Source of the DNA: Nocardioides cavernae | Lineage (GTDB): Bacteria; Actinomycetota; Actinomycetes; Propionibacteriales; Nocardioidaceae | Direction: 5' to 3' | DNA: 64,000 bases | Assembly: GCF_016907475.1 (NCBI RefSeq) | Contig: NZ_JAFBCA010000001.1 | Location: 806,001 to 870,000 of the forward strand | In this document: positions 42,855-50,912 of the stretch, piece after piece | Layout of the letters: each line of letters begins with the position of its first letter | Position numbering within the stretch: position 1 is the stretch's first letter | Position numbers and translations under genes: made by a program | Notes under the pieces: model-generated | What the model was told of the DNA's origin: nothing | The model's database searches: none | What the model saw: only the letters and a program-made list of their open reading frames with translations

Positions 42855-43005
42855 TAGCGTTGGGTCCACAGACGTCCGGCCGGTCTTGCCCCGGACGCAG
42901 GTTCCCTCACGGGGACCCTCCCTCACAACTGAGGCACGTACGCCGCGAAATCCCAGAACGACCAGCGCGGCTCACGGTGGCGAGACGCCAACCGAAAGCA
43001 GTCAC
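42855..43005 (+). promoter_or_regulatory. Promoter and structured leader of second DEAD-box helicase gene
   Basis: TAGCGT (42855-42860) fits a -10; the leader to ATG 43006 would be about 140 bases, unusual in a window full of leaderless genes. It can form GGTTCCC/GGGGACC (42900-42917), and CCTC/GAGG follows. Long leaders are typical of helicase and cold-shock genes under RNA-level control. Confidence 0.45.
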
Positions 43006-44529
43006 ATGACCTTCGCCGACCTCGGCGTACCGTCCTCGCTCGCCCAGATCCTGGAGCAGCAGGGCATCACCACTCCCACCCCGATCCAGGCCGCGACGCT
43101 GCCCGACAGCCTCGCCGGCCGCGACGTCCTCGGCCGTGGCCGCACCGGCTCCGGCAAGACGTACGCCTTCCTCCTCCCGCTGGTCGCCCGCCTCGACGCG
43201 TCCAAGCTCCCGGCGATGCCGCGCAAGCCGCGCGCGCTGATCCTGGCGCCGACCCGCGAGCTGGTCGGCCAGATCCACGCCGCCCTCCTGCCGCTGGCCA
43301 AGGCCGCCGGCCTGTCGACCGTCGTCGTCTACGGCGGCGTCGGCCAGAACCCGCAGGTCACGGCGCTCAAGAAGGGCGTCGACATCGTCCTCGCCTGCCC
43401 GGGCCGGCTCGAGGACCTCATGGGCCAGGGCTACGCCGACCTGTCCGCGGTCGAGATCACCATCCTCGACGAGGCCGACCACATGGCCGACCTGGGCTTC
43501 CTGCCCGGCGTGCGCCGCATCATGGACAAGACCCCGCAGTCCGGTCAGCGGATGCTCTTCTCCGCCACGCTCGACAAGGCGATCGACGTCCTCGTCAAGC
43601 GGTTCCTGACCAACGCGGTCACCCACGAGGCCGACTCGGCGCAGTCGCCGGTATCCACGATGTCGCACCACGTGCTGCACGTCTCGCGTGACCAGCGCGT
43701 GCCGGTGCTCGTCGACCTGACGAGCGCGCCCGGTCGCACGGTGGTCTTCACCCGCACCAAGCACGGCGCCAAGGCGCTGGCCCGCCAGCTCAACAAGAGC
43801 GGCGTACCCTCGGTCGACCTCCACGGCAACCTCAGCCAGAACGCGCGTACGCGCAACATGGAGATGTTCCACTCCGGCAAGGCCACGACGCTGGTCGCGA
43901 CCGACATCGCCGCCCGCGGCATCCACGTCGACGACGTCGCCCTGGTGATCCACGCCGACCCGCCGACCGAGCACAAGGCCTACCTGCACCGCTCCGGTCG
44001 TACGGCCCGCGCCGGCGCCGAAGGCACCGTGATCACCCTGATGACCGACGAGCAGCAGCGCGACGTGCGCGACCTGACGCGTCTGGCCGGCATCAAGCCG
44101 ACCACCACCAAGGTCAGCGGCCCGGGTCACGCGATGCTCACGCAGCTCGCCCCCGGTGAGCGCAGCACCCCCGGTGGCCTCGTCATCGAGGCGCCTGCCA
44201 CCGGTGGCGGCGGTCGCTCGACCGGTGCCAACGCCCAGCGCAAGCGAGCCCGCAGCACCGGCCAGACCAACGGCCAGTCGCGTCGTGGCAACCCGACGAG
44301 CTACACCAGCGAGACCCCCAGCGGCTCGCCCACCGGTGGCGGCCAGCGTCGTCGCTCCGGCGGCGGCCAGGGCGGCGGCCAGGGCGGCGGCCAGGGCGGC
44401 TCCGGCGGCCAGGGTGGCGGCGGCAACCGTCGTCGTCGCGGTGGTCAGGGTGGCGGCCAGGGTGGCGGCCAGGGTGGCCAGTCCCGCAGCGGCGGCCACA
44501 GCGCCGCGTCGTTCAGCCGTAGTCGCTGA
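43006..44529 (+). CDS. DEAD-box RNA helicase with Gly-rich tail
   Basis: 507-residue RNA helicase, RhlE-like core. Walker A GRTGSGKT (45-52), PTRELV, DEAD (155-158), SAT, and HRSGRTARAG. The last 110 residues are basic and Gly/Gln/Arg-rich (GGGQGG repeats), likely an unstructured RNA-binding tail. A TTG-initiated frame extends to 42886, but that stretch is leader sequence; ATG 43006 opens the Q motif. Distinct from the DbpA-type helicase at 1862. Confidence 0.92.
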   Translation: MTFADLGVPSSLAQILEQQGITTPTPIQAATLPDSLAGRDVLGRGRTGSGKTYAFLLPLVARLDASKLPAMPRKPRALILAPTRELVGQIHAALLPLAKAAGLSTVVVYGGVGQNPQVTALKKGVDIVLACPGRLEDLMGQGYADLSAVEITILDEADHMADLGFLPGVRRIMDKTPQSGQRMLFSATLDKAIDVLVKRFLTNAVTHEADSAQSPVSTMSHHVLHVSRDQRVPVLVDLTSAPGRTVVFTRTKHGAKALARQLNKSGVPSVDLHGNLSQNARTRNMEMFHSGKATTLVATDIAARGIHVDDVALVIHADPPTEHKAYLHRSGRTARAGAEGTVITLMTDEQQRDVRDLTRLAGIKPTTTKVSGPGHAMLTQLAPGERSTPGGLVIEAPATGGGGRSTGANAQRKRARSTGQTNGQSRRGNPTSYTSETPSGSPTGGGQRRRSGGGQGGGQGGGQGGSGGQGGGGNRRRRGGQGGGQGGGQGGQSRSGGHSAASFSRSR

Positions 44530-44545
44530 CCGGCGTACTCGCCAC

Positions 44546-44564
44546 TGAGTCTCCGAGAGACTCA
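44546..44564 (+). terminator. Hairpin after second helicase gene
   Basis: TGAGTCTC and GAGACTCA form an eight-base-pair perfect stem with loop CGA, 17 bases past the stop. CGGGCG/CGCCCG (44575-44593) forms a second stem. Confidence 0.6.
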
Positions 44565-44602
44565 ACGTGCATCCCGGGCGTGTCGCGCGCCCGACCACAC
44601 CC

Positions 44603-44695
44603 TCAGCGATCCCCGGCCAGCCGGGGATCGCTGAAGTTGTCGGCCCGTGCAAAGCCTGACAAGTTCAGTGATCCCCGGTCAGCCGGGGATCACTG
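44603..44695. repeat. Pair of near-identical perfect hairpins
   Basis: TCAGCGATCCCCGGC with its complement (44603-44634, loop CA) and CAGTGATCCCCGG with its complement (44666-44695) share the core GATCCCCGG. Together with the hairpins at 44546-44593 they fill the gap before the LLM gene. Confidence 0.75.
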
Positions 44696-44735
44696 GAGCG
44701 GGCGGGACGGGGTGGAATGCCGCACCCCCGACAAT

Positions 44736-44751
44736 GGTTCACCCTTCAACC
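44736..44751. promoter_or_regulatory. Candidate operator upstream of LLM oxidoreductase
   Basis: GGTTCACCCTTCAACC: inverted GGTT/AACC arms 20 bases before the start. It loosely resembles the dyad at 4495-4512. Confidence 0.3.
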
Positions 44752-44770
44752 AACCAGGAGGGCGGGACCG

Positions 44771-45838
44771 ATGCCTGACTTCGACTTCTCCGTGCTCGGC
44801 ACGCGCGAGCACCCCACGCTGGGCCTCGACACGTTCGGCGACGCCCCGCTCGACGGCGCGCCGGCGAACCATGCCGAGACGCTGCGGCAGACCGTCGCGG
44901 AGGCGGTGCTCGCGGACCGCGTCGGCGTCGACTACATCGGTCTCGGCGAGCACCACCGCCCCGACTACGCCATCTCGGCGCCCGACGTCGTGCTCGCCGC
45001 GATCGCCGGGCAGACCGAGCGGATCCGGCTCGGCACCGGCGTCACCGTGCTGTCCTCCGACGACCCGATCCGGGTCTACCAGCGCTTCGCCACCCTCGAC
45101 GCGGTGAGCAACGGCCGCGCGGAGGTGCAGCTGGGCCGGGGGTCGTTCATCGAGTCGTTCGGCCTCTTCGGGCTCGAGCTGTCCGACTACGACCGGCTCT
45201 TCGCCGAGAAGCTCGACCTCTTCGCCGCGCTCCAGGACGAGGGCCCCGTGACGTGGGAGGGCACCGTCCGCCCGCCGCTGGTCGACCAGCGGGTCTACCC
45301 GACCACCGCCGCCGGCCGCCTGCCCGCCTGGATCGGCGTCGGCGGCACACCGCAGTCGGTCGTGCGCGCCGCGCAGTACGGCATGCCGCTGATGCTCGCC
45401 GTCATCGGCGGCTCGCCGGCGGGCTTCGTCCAGCTCGCCGACCTCTACCGCGAGGCGCTCGGCCGGATGGAGCTGCCCGAGCTGCCGATCGGCATGCACT
45501 CCCCGGGACACGTGGCAGCCACCGACGAACAGGCCCGCGAGCAGCTCTACCCGAACCAGGCCGAGCTCTACACCCGCATCGGTCGCGAGCGCGGCTGGCC
45601 GCCGTACTCCCGCATCCAGTTCGAGCAGGCGGCCTCCCGGGAGGGCGCGCTGTTCGTCGGTTCGCCGGAGACGGTCGCGCAGAAGATCGCGTGGGCGGCC
45701 CGGACCCTCGGCCTGAGCCGCTTCCAGCTGAAGTACTCCGTCGGCTCGCTGCCGCACGACCAGCGGTTGGAGTCGGTGCGGCTCTACGGCGAGGAAGTCA
45801 TCCCGCGGGTCCGCGAGCTCCTGCGGGCGGACTCCTAG
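44771..45838 (+). CDS. LLM-class flavin-dependent oxidoreductase
   Basis: 355-residue luciferase-like monooxygenase fold. GVDYIGLGEHHRPDYAISAP, RIRLGTGVTVLSSDDPIRVY and RAEVQLGRGSF are typical of the bacterial luciferase-like family. FMN or F420 dependence cannot be told from sequence alone. ATG 44771 follows AGGAGG; the frame upstream is not coding. Single-gene unit. Confidence 0.88.
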   Translation: MPDFDFSVLGTREHPTLGLDTFGDAPLDGAPANHAETLRQTVAEAVLADRVGVDYIGLGEHHRPDYAISAPDVVLAAIAGQTERIRLGTGVTVLSSDDPIRVYQRFATLDAVSNGRAEVQLGRGSFIESFGLFGLELSDYDRLFAEKLDLFAALQDEGPVTWEGTVRPPLVDQRVYPTTAAGRLPAWIGVGGTPQSVVRAAQYGMPLMLAVIGGSPAGFVQLADLYREALGRMELPELPIGMHSPGHVAATDEQAREQLYPNQAELYTRIGRERGWPPYSRIQFEQAASREGALFVGSPETVAQKIAWAARTLGLSRFQLKYSVGSLPHDQRLESVRLYGEEVIPRVRELLRADS

Positions 45839-45849
45839 AGGCGTCCTCC

Positions 45850-45855
45850 TAGGCT
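45850..45855 (+). promoter_or_regulatory. -10 hexamer (TAGGCT) of leaderless CPBP gene
   Basis: TAGGCT ends seven bases before ATG 45863, 12 bases past the LLM stop. Confidence 0.55.
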
Positions 45856-45862
45856 GACCCGC

Positions 45863-46549
45863 ATGCGCGCCTGGATCCAGCGATCGCTGTGGGACGTCGT
45901 CCCGCGCGACCAACGAGACACCCCGGAGGCCTTCCGTCGTCGCCAGGTCGTCGCGGCGGTCGTCGTGCTCGTCGGTGCGGGTGTCCTCGGCTGGTCGCTG
46001 CGGCTCGAGCCGGGCGGCAACCTCTTCTACGTCGCGGCCGTCGTGCTGGCCGGGGTCTGGGCCGCGGGCGCGTTCCTCTCGGGTCGGCTCCACCTCGGCC
46101 GCATCGCCGGGGACGGCGAGGTCTTCATCCGGCCGATCCTGGCGCCGATCATGCTCGGCCTGCTGCTCGTCGGAGCCTTCGTCCTCGGCTCCCTCGTGGT
46201 CCGCGAGATCGATCCCCTCGCGGACTACGTCAGCAGCGTCCTGGAGTACGCCGACCAGGGCTCGCTGACGATCCTCGCGGCCATCACCTTCGTCAACGGC
46301 ATCGCCGAGGAGCTGTTCTTCCGCGGCGCGATGTACGCCGCGATCCCGCGCCACCCGGTGCTCTGGACGACGCTCGCCTACGTCGTCGCCACGCTCGCGA
46401 CCGGCAACGTCATGCTCGCCTTCGCCGCGATCCTGCTCGGCACCGTCTGCGGTCTCGAGCGACGGGCCAGCGGCGGGATCCTCGCGCCGATCCTGACCCA
46501 CATCACCTGGTCGCTGTCGATGCTCTTCCTGCTACCGCTGCTCTTCTGA
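45863..46549 (+). CDS. CPBP-family intramembrane protease homologue
   Basis: 228-residue membrane protein of the CAAX-protease/bacteriocin-processing family with about seven helices. Motif 1 EELFFRG (E149, E150, R154) and the late His H213 (LTHITWS) are present. The middle FxxxH-type motif is not: residues 170-185 read LAYVVATLATGNVML with no His. It may be a variant subclass or inactive. Convergent with the NAD(P)-binding gene; the last 18 bases overlap. Confidence 0.8.
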   Translation: MRAWIQRSLWDVVPRDQRDTPEAFRRRQVVAAVVVLVGAGVLGWSLRLEPGGNLFYVAAVVLAGVWAAGAFLSGRLHLGRIAGDGEVFIRPILAPIMLGLLLVGAFVLGSLVVREIDPLADYVSSVLEYADQGSLTILAAITFVNGIAEELFFRGAMYAAIPRHPVLWTTLAYVVATLATGNVMLAFAAILLGTVCGLERRASGGILAPILTHITWSLSMLFLLPLLF

Positions 46550-47446
46550 CCCGCGCTCGGCCGCCGCCCGGTCGGCCAGCGCGCGGCGCACGGACTCGCG
46601 GTAGGTCAGCGGCTCGCCCGGCACGACGTCGCGGATCGAGGTGTCGCGCACGACCACCTCGGTGGACATCGAGTCGATCAGGTTGCGCCCGGTCGTCACG
46701 TCGACGTCGGTGACCAGCGCCAGCCAGTACGACGACAGGCGAGGCGTGAGCAGCGGCACGACCACGATCGGGATCTGGCGTCCGTCGCTCTCCTCGTTGG
46801 CGACCAGGAGCATCTCCCGGTAGGTGAGCTGGTCGGGCCCGCCGATCTCGAAGACCCGGCCGAGGGCGTCGGGGTGGTCGACGACCCCGGCGAGGTAGCG
46901 CACCACGTCGTCGATCGAGATGGGCTGGGTGCGCGTGCCGACCCACTTGGGCACGACCATCGCCGGCAGGTTCTTGACCAGCTGTCGGGTGAGCTCCCAC
47001 GAGATGCCGCCGTGGCCGACGACGATCGCCGCGCGCAGGACCGTGACCGGCACCCCGTCGCCGCCCAGGAGCTCCTCCACCTCACGCCGCGAGCGCAGGT
47101 GGGCCGACAGGTCCTGGTCGTCGTCGCCGAGCCCGCCCATGTAGACGATCTGCTTCACCCCGGCCGCGGCCGCCGCGGCGCTGAAGGTGCGCGCGGCGTC
47201 CGCGTCCTTGCGCTCGAAGTCGGGGTCGTCGAGCGAGTGGACGAGGTAGATCGCCACGTCGACGCCGCGCAGCGCCTCGTCGAGCGAGGACCGGTCCGAC
47301 ACGTCGGCGCCGACCGGCTCACCCTGGCCGTCGTACGACTCCGGGCGCCGGGTCATCGCCCGGACGTCGTGCCCGGCGTCGAGCAGGGCGGGGACGAGGC
47401 GGCGGCCGATGAAGCCGGTGGCGCCGGTGACGAGGACGGTGACCAT
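46532..47446 (-). CDS. NAD(P)H-binding atypical SDR protein
   Basis: 304-residue NmrA-like/atypical extended SDR. VTGATGFIGRRLVPALLDAG is the nucleotide-binding start (GATGFIG, 8-14), VGADVSDRSSLDEALRGVD follows, and YLVHSL replaces the usual active-site region; no YxxxK pair is evident. It may bind NADPH without classical dehydrogenase activity. It lies 45 bases downstream of the antiporter gene on the same strand. Confidence 0.85.
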   Translation of the reverse strand: MVTVLVTGATGFIGRRLVPALLDAGHDVRAMTRRPESYDGQGEPVGADVSDRSSLDEALRGVDVAIYLVHSLDDPDFERKDADAARTFSAAAAAAGVKQIVYMGGLGDDDQDLSAHLRSRREVEELLGGDGVPVTVLRAAIVVGHGGISWELTRQLVKNLPAMVVPKWVGTRTQPISIDDVVRYLAGVVDHPDALGRVFEIGGPDQLTYREMLLVANEESDGRQIPIVVVPLLTPRLSSYWLALVTDVDVTTGRNLIDSMSTEVVVRDTSIRDVVPGEPLTYRESVRRALADRAAAERGSEEQR

Positions 47447-47491
47447 GCCTCCACTCTGTCAGCCGACCCTGCACGCGGGCCTCGTCCCGGC

Positions 47492-48823
47492 TCATCCGGA
47501 CCGGGAGGCGGTCTTCCTGCGGGCGTCGAGGCGCGCCATCGTGGGCGTCGCCGTCGCCCCGTGCAACAGGACGGAGACCACCACGGTGAAGGCGACCGTC
47601 GACCACAGCCAGGCCTCGCCGGGGACGTGCTCGTGGCTGACGGCGTACGCGAGGTAGAACAGCGAGCCCACGCCGCGGACGCCGAAGAACGCCACGGCCG
47701 CCATCTCGCCGCGGTCGAGTCCGCCGTCGAGGCGTTCGTCGCGGGGCAGCACGCCCACCGCGATCCAGCCTGCCAGCGGACGTACGACGAGGACGAGGGA
47801 CAGCGCGACGACCACGCCGCGCCAGTCGAGGTGCTCGAGGAGGCCGCGGGTCATCGCCATGCCGAGGACCAGCAGCACGAGCAGGGTCATCAGCCGCTCG
47901 AGCCGCTCGACGACTCCGTGCATCGCGCGCTGGTAGGAGTGGCCGTGGTGCGAGGCCCGCAGGCTCATCGCGCACACGAAGACCGCGAGGAAGCCGTAGC
48001 CGCTGACGACCTCCGCGGCGCCGTACGCCGCCAGCAGCGCGGCGAGCGCCAGCATCGGCTCGCCGTGGTCGGCCAGGCGGAGCTTGTCGCTGCGGGAGCG
48101 GAAGGCCTGTCGGCCGAGCAACCAGCCGAGGGTCAGTCCCACCAGGACGCCGATGACGATCTTGCCGACGACGTACCAGCCCAGCCAGGCGCCCGCGTCG
48201 GCGAGGCCGAAGCCGCCGGCGAGGAGGAGCAGCGCCAGGTGCACGAAGGGGAAGGCGAGCCCGTCGTTGAGCCCGGCCTCGGCGGTCAGCGAGAACCGGA
48301 TGTCGTCGTCCTCGTCGCGGCGACCGGCGTCACCGGTGCCCTCGCCGTCGTCGACGTCCTCGGTCAGCGGCTCGCCCACCTGCACGTCGGAGGCGAGCAC
48401 CGGGTCGGTCGGTGCAAGGGCGGCGCCCAGCAGCAGCGCGACCGCCGGCGCCAGCCCGGCCACCCACCAGCCGACGAGTGCCACGCCCAGGATGGTCAGC
48501 GGCATCGTGACCAGCAGCAGCCGCCACACCGGTGACCAGGTGCGCCACGAGCGCCACGACCGCGGGTCGAGGGTGCGGTCGATCGCGAGCCCGACGCCCA
48601 TCAGCGAGACCAGCACGGTGAACTCGGTGACGTGGGTGATCAGCGCGTGGTGGTCCTGCGGATCGAGGCTGACCGCATCGTCGAGCGGGAGCAGCCCGAT
48701 CGCCATGCCGAGGGCGACGAGCACCATCGGCGGTGAGACCGGGATGCGGTGGACGAGCTGGGGCAGGACGATCGCGAGCAGGAGGGAGAGGCCGAGCAGG
48801 AGGTAGATCGCACCCCCGGTCAT
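47492..48823 (-). CDS. Cation:proton antiporter (CPA1 family)
   Basis: 443-residue antiporter with about 12 helices. The transport-site motif LTAEAGLNDGLAFP carries N186-D187, the ND form expected for electroneutral exchange; PTDPVLASDV and the conserved RGVGSLFYLAYA late helix support CPA1. An acidic loop (about 150-175, rich in Asp) may respond to cations. Its ATG overlaps the MerR stop (ATGA), so MerR probably controls it. The huge open frame continuing upstream is a shadow. Confidence 0.9.
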   Translation of the reverse strand: MTGGAIYLLLGLSLLLAIVLPQLVHRIPVSPPMVLVALGMAIGLLPLDDAVSLDPQDHHALITHVTEFTVLVSLMGVGLAIDRTLDPRSWRSWRTWSPVWRLLLVTMPLTILGVALVGWWVAGLAPAVALLLGAALAPTDPVLASDVQVGEPLTEDVDDGEGTGDAGRRDEDDDIRFSLTAEAGLNDGLAFPFVHLALLLLAGGFGLADAGAWLGWYVVGKIVIGVLVGLTLGWLLGRQAFRSRSDKLRLADHGEPMLALAALLAAYGAAEVVSGYGFLAVFVCAMSLRASHHGHSYQRAMHGVVERLERLMTLLVLLVLGMAMTRGLLEHLDWRGVVVALSLVLVVRPLAGWIAVGVLPRDERLDGGLDRGEMAAVAFFGVRGVGSLFYLAYAVSHEHVPGEAWLWSTVAFTVVVSVLLHGATATPTMARLDARRKTASRSG

Positions 48824-49428
48824 CTCCGCCTGCCGTCGTACGACGCCTGGCTGTCGTCGATCGCCTGCTCGTAGGCCGTCACCAGGCCGGCGATGGTCAG
48901 CGGCTTCAGGCGGTGGATGAACTCGCGCAGCTGCTCGGCGGTGTAGCCGGCCTCGCGGAACTGCGGCCACACCTTGGTGCGCACGATCTCCGAGAGCTCC
49001 TCGGCGACCTGGCGGCCGTGCTCGGCGTAGACCTCCGCGACCGCCTGCGCGGCATCGGGGGAGATGCCCATCCCGGACAGGCCGCCCGGGACGTCGACGT
49101 CGCGGTCCCCGGTGACGGGGGCGAGGAGCGAGAGGTGGCGGGCGATGTCGGACGGCGTGGCGGTGGCCGGGATCTGCTCGACGTACTTCTCGATCGCCGA
49201 CAGCGTGAAGCCGTGGCCCTGCAGCTCGCGGACCAGCTCGAGGCGGGCGACGTGGTCGGGGCCGTAGTAGCCCGAGCGGCCGCGTCGTACGGGCGAGGGC
49301 ACCAGGCCGCGCGAGGCGTAGAACCGCACGTTGCGCGCGCTCACGCCGGTGCGCTCGGTCAGCTCGTCCAGGGTCAGCAGGTCGGCGTCGTGCCCCTCCG
49401 GCAGGTCGGCATGCAGCTCGGTCTCCAC
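48820..49428 (-). CDS. MerR-family regulator
   Basis: 202 residues from GTG 49428. MerR-type winged helix: LTLDELTERTGVSARNVRFY, then ASRGLVPSPVRRGRSGYYG. The C-terminal domain has no cysteines, arguing against metal sensing. Coupled to the antiporter gene; an ion or pH stress link is plausible but inferred. Divergent from fadA, 106 bases apart. Confidence 0.88.
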   Translation of the reverse strand: METELHADLPEGHDADLLTLDELTERTGVSARNVRFYASRGLVPSPVRRGRSGYYGPDHVARLELVRELQGHGFTLSAIEKYVEQIPATATPSDIARHLSLLAPVTGDRDVDVPGGLSGMGISPDAAQAVAEVYAEHGRQVAEELSEIVRTKVWPQFREAGYTAEQLREFIHRLKPLTIAGLVTAYEQAIDDSQASYDGRRR

Positions 49429-49504
49429 CGGACCATCCTCTCCTCAGCAGCCCCTCCCGCTGGAGACCCCGTCGGGTGGGTGACGCGCGCCACACCTGTT
49501 GGAC

Positions 49505-49525
49505 TGTGACAGTAATGGTGTCACA
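49505..49525. promoter_or_regulatory. Candidate operator of fadAB
   Basis: TGTGAC and GTCACA arms separated by nine bases, overlapping the likely -10 (CACAAT, 49522-49527) that sits seven bases before ATG 49535. The half-sites match those at the TetR/glpD promoter. Confidence 0.5.
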
Positions 49526-49534
49526 ATCAGCCAC

Positions 49535-50746
49535 ATGGCAGAAGCATTCGTCTACGACCACATCCGCACACCTCGCGGCCGCGGCAAGACCGTCGGCTCG
49601 CTGCACGAGGTGAAGCCGGTGGACCTGGTCGTCGGACTCCTCGACGAGCTCAAGACCCGCAACCCCACGCTCGACCCGGCCCGCGTCGACGACGTCGTGC
49701 TCGGCGTCGTGACCCCGATCGGCGACCAGGGCGGAGACATCGCCAAGACGGCCGCGCTCAAGGCCGGCTACCCCGAGACCGTCGCCGGTGTGCAGCTCAA
49801 CCGCTTCTGCGCCTCGGGCCTCGAGGCCGTCAACCAGGCCGCCCAGCGGGTGCGCTCGGGCTTCGAGGACCTCGTCATCGCCGGCGGCGTCGAGTCGATG
49901 AGCCGGGTGCCGATGGGCAGCGACGGCGGCGCCTGGGCGATGGACCCGGCCACCGCGCTGCAGACCGGCTTCGTGCCGCAGGGCATCGGCGCCGACCTGA
50001 TCGCGACGATCGAGGGCTGGAACCGCGAGGACGTCGACGCGTACGCCGCCGAGTCGCACCACCGTGCCGCCAAGGCGTGGGCCAACGGCTACTTCGACGG
50101 CGCCGTGATCCCGGTTCGCGACATCAGCGGGGTCACCGTCCTCGACCGCGACGAGACCGTCCGCCCGGACACGTCCGTCGAGGGCCTCGCCGGGCTCAAG
50201 CCGTCGTTCGCGCAGATCGGGCGCGACGCGGGCTTCGACGACGTGGCGCTCGAGAAGTACCACTGGATCCCCGCGATCGACCACGTCCACCACGCCGGCA
50301 ACTCCTCGGGCATCGTCGACGGCGCGGCCGTGATGGCGATCGGCACCGAGGAGGTCGGTACGTCGCTGGGCCTGACGCCGCGAGCGCGGATCATCTCGAC
50401 CGCCGTCTCGGGCGCCGACCCGACGATCATGCTCACCGGCCCCGCCCCCGCCGCGCGCAAGGCGCTCGCCCGCGCCGGCCTCGAGGTCGACGACATCGAC
50501 CTGTGGGAGATCAACGAGGCGTTCGCCGCCGTCGCGATGCGCTTCATGCGCGACATGGGCATCAGCCACGACGTCACCAACGTCAACGGCGGCGCGATCG
50601 CCATGGGCCACCCGCTCGGCGCCACCGGCGCGATGATCCTCGGCACCCTCGTCGACGAGCTCGCCCGCCGCGACCAGAAGCGCGGCCTCGCCACGCTCTG
50701 CGTCGGCGGTGGCATGGGTATCGCGACGATCGTCGAGCTGGTCTGA
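49535..50746 (+). CDS. fadA: Acetyl-CoA C-acyltransferase (thiolase)
   Basis: Last step of beta-oxidation: thiolytic cleavage of 3-ketoacyl-CoA. 403 residues with nucleophile C92 ([10 protein letters not shown]), H359 ([15 protein letters not shown]) and C389 (LCVGGGMG). EINEAFAAV is also diagnostic. Start ATG 49535, likely leaderless. Paired with fadB 166 bases downstream to form the trifunctional complex; two hairpins lie between them. Confidence 0.95.
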   Translation: MAEAFVYDHIRTPRGRGKTVGSLHEVKPVDLVVGLLDELKTRNPTLDPARVDDVVLGVVTPIGDQGGDIAKTAALKAGYPETVAGVQLNRFCASGLEAVNQAAQRVRSGFEDLVIAGGVESMSRVPMGSDGGAWAMDPATALQTGFVPQGIGADLIATIEGWNREDVDAYAAESHHRAAKAWANGYFDGAVIPVRDISGVTVLDRDETVRPDTSVEGLAGLKPSFAQIGRDAGFDDVALEKYHWIPAIDHVHHAGNSSGIVDGAAVMAIGTEEVGTSLGLTPRARIISTAVSGADPTIMLTGPAPAARKALARAGLEVDDIDLWEINEAFAAVAMRFMRDMGISHDVTNVNGGAIAMGHPLGATGAMILGTLVDELARRDQKRGLATLCVGGGMGIATIVELV

Positions 50747-50757
50747 CGTCTCCCGCT

Positions 50758-50884
50758 GGGTGGCGGCAGATCGCATCTGCAGGACGGCTGGTCCTGCCAT
50801 GTGCCGCCACCCCCGCCAGCGGCCCGCCGATGGTGGCGGCAGATAGCAGCCGACTCCCCTCTAGACGTGCAATGTGCCGCCACC
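50758..50884. repeat. Two tandem hairpins between fadA and fadB
   Basis: Arms GGTGGCGGCA and TGCCGCCACC occur twice: 50758-50812 (11-base-pair stem plus inner GCAGGAC/GTCCTGC) and 50832-50884. Both stems are followed inside by AGAT. They may reduce read-through so that fadB is made at a different level from fadA. Confidence 0.75.
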
Positions 50885-50912
50885 ATGAGTGGCGCGAAGG
50901 AGAACCCAGAGC

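Noticed and set aside
43006..44529. Gly-rich tail of the second helicase as a tandem-repeat artefact or PE-PGRS-like domain
   Set aside because: Gly/Gln/Arg-rich tails are common on RNA helicases and the frame is intact to the stop.
49505..49525. CRP/cAMP-receptor site upstream of fadA
   Set aside because: The arms look like TGTGA/TCACA but are 11 bases apart, not the six required.
48824..50800. N-terminal extension of the antiporter to over 1100 residues
   Set aside because: The extension is antisense to fadA and out of frame with MerR. The membrane protein starts at 48823.
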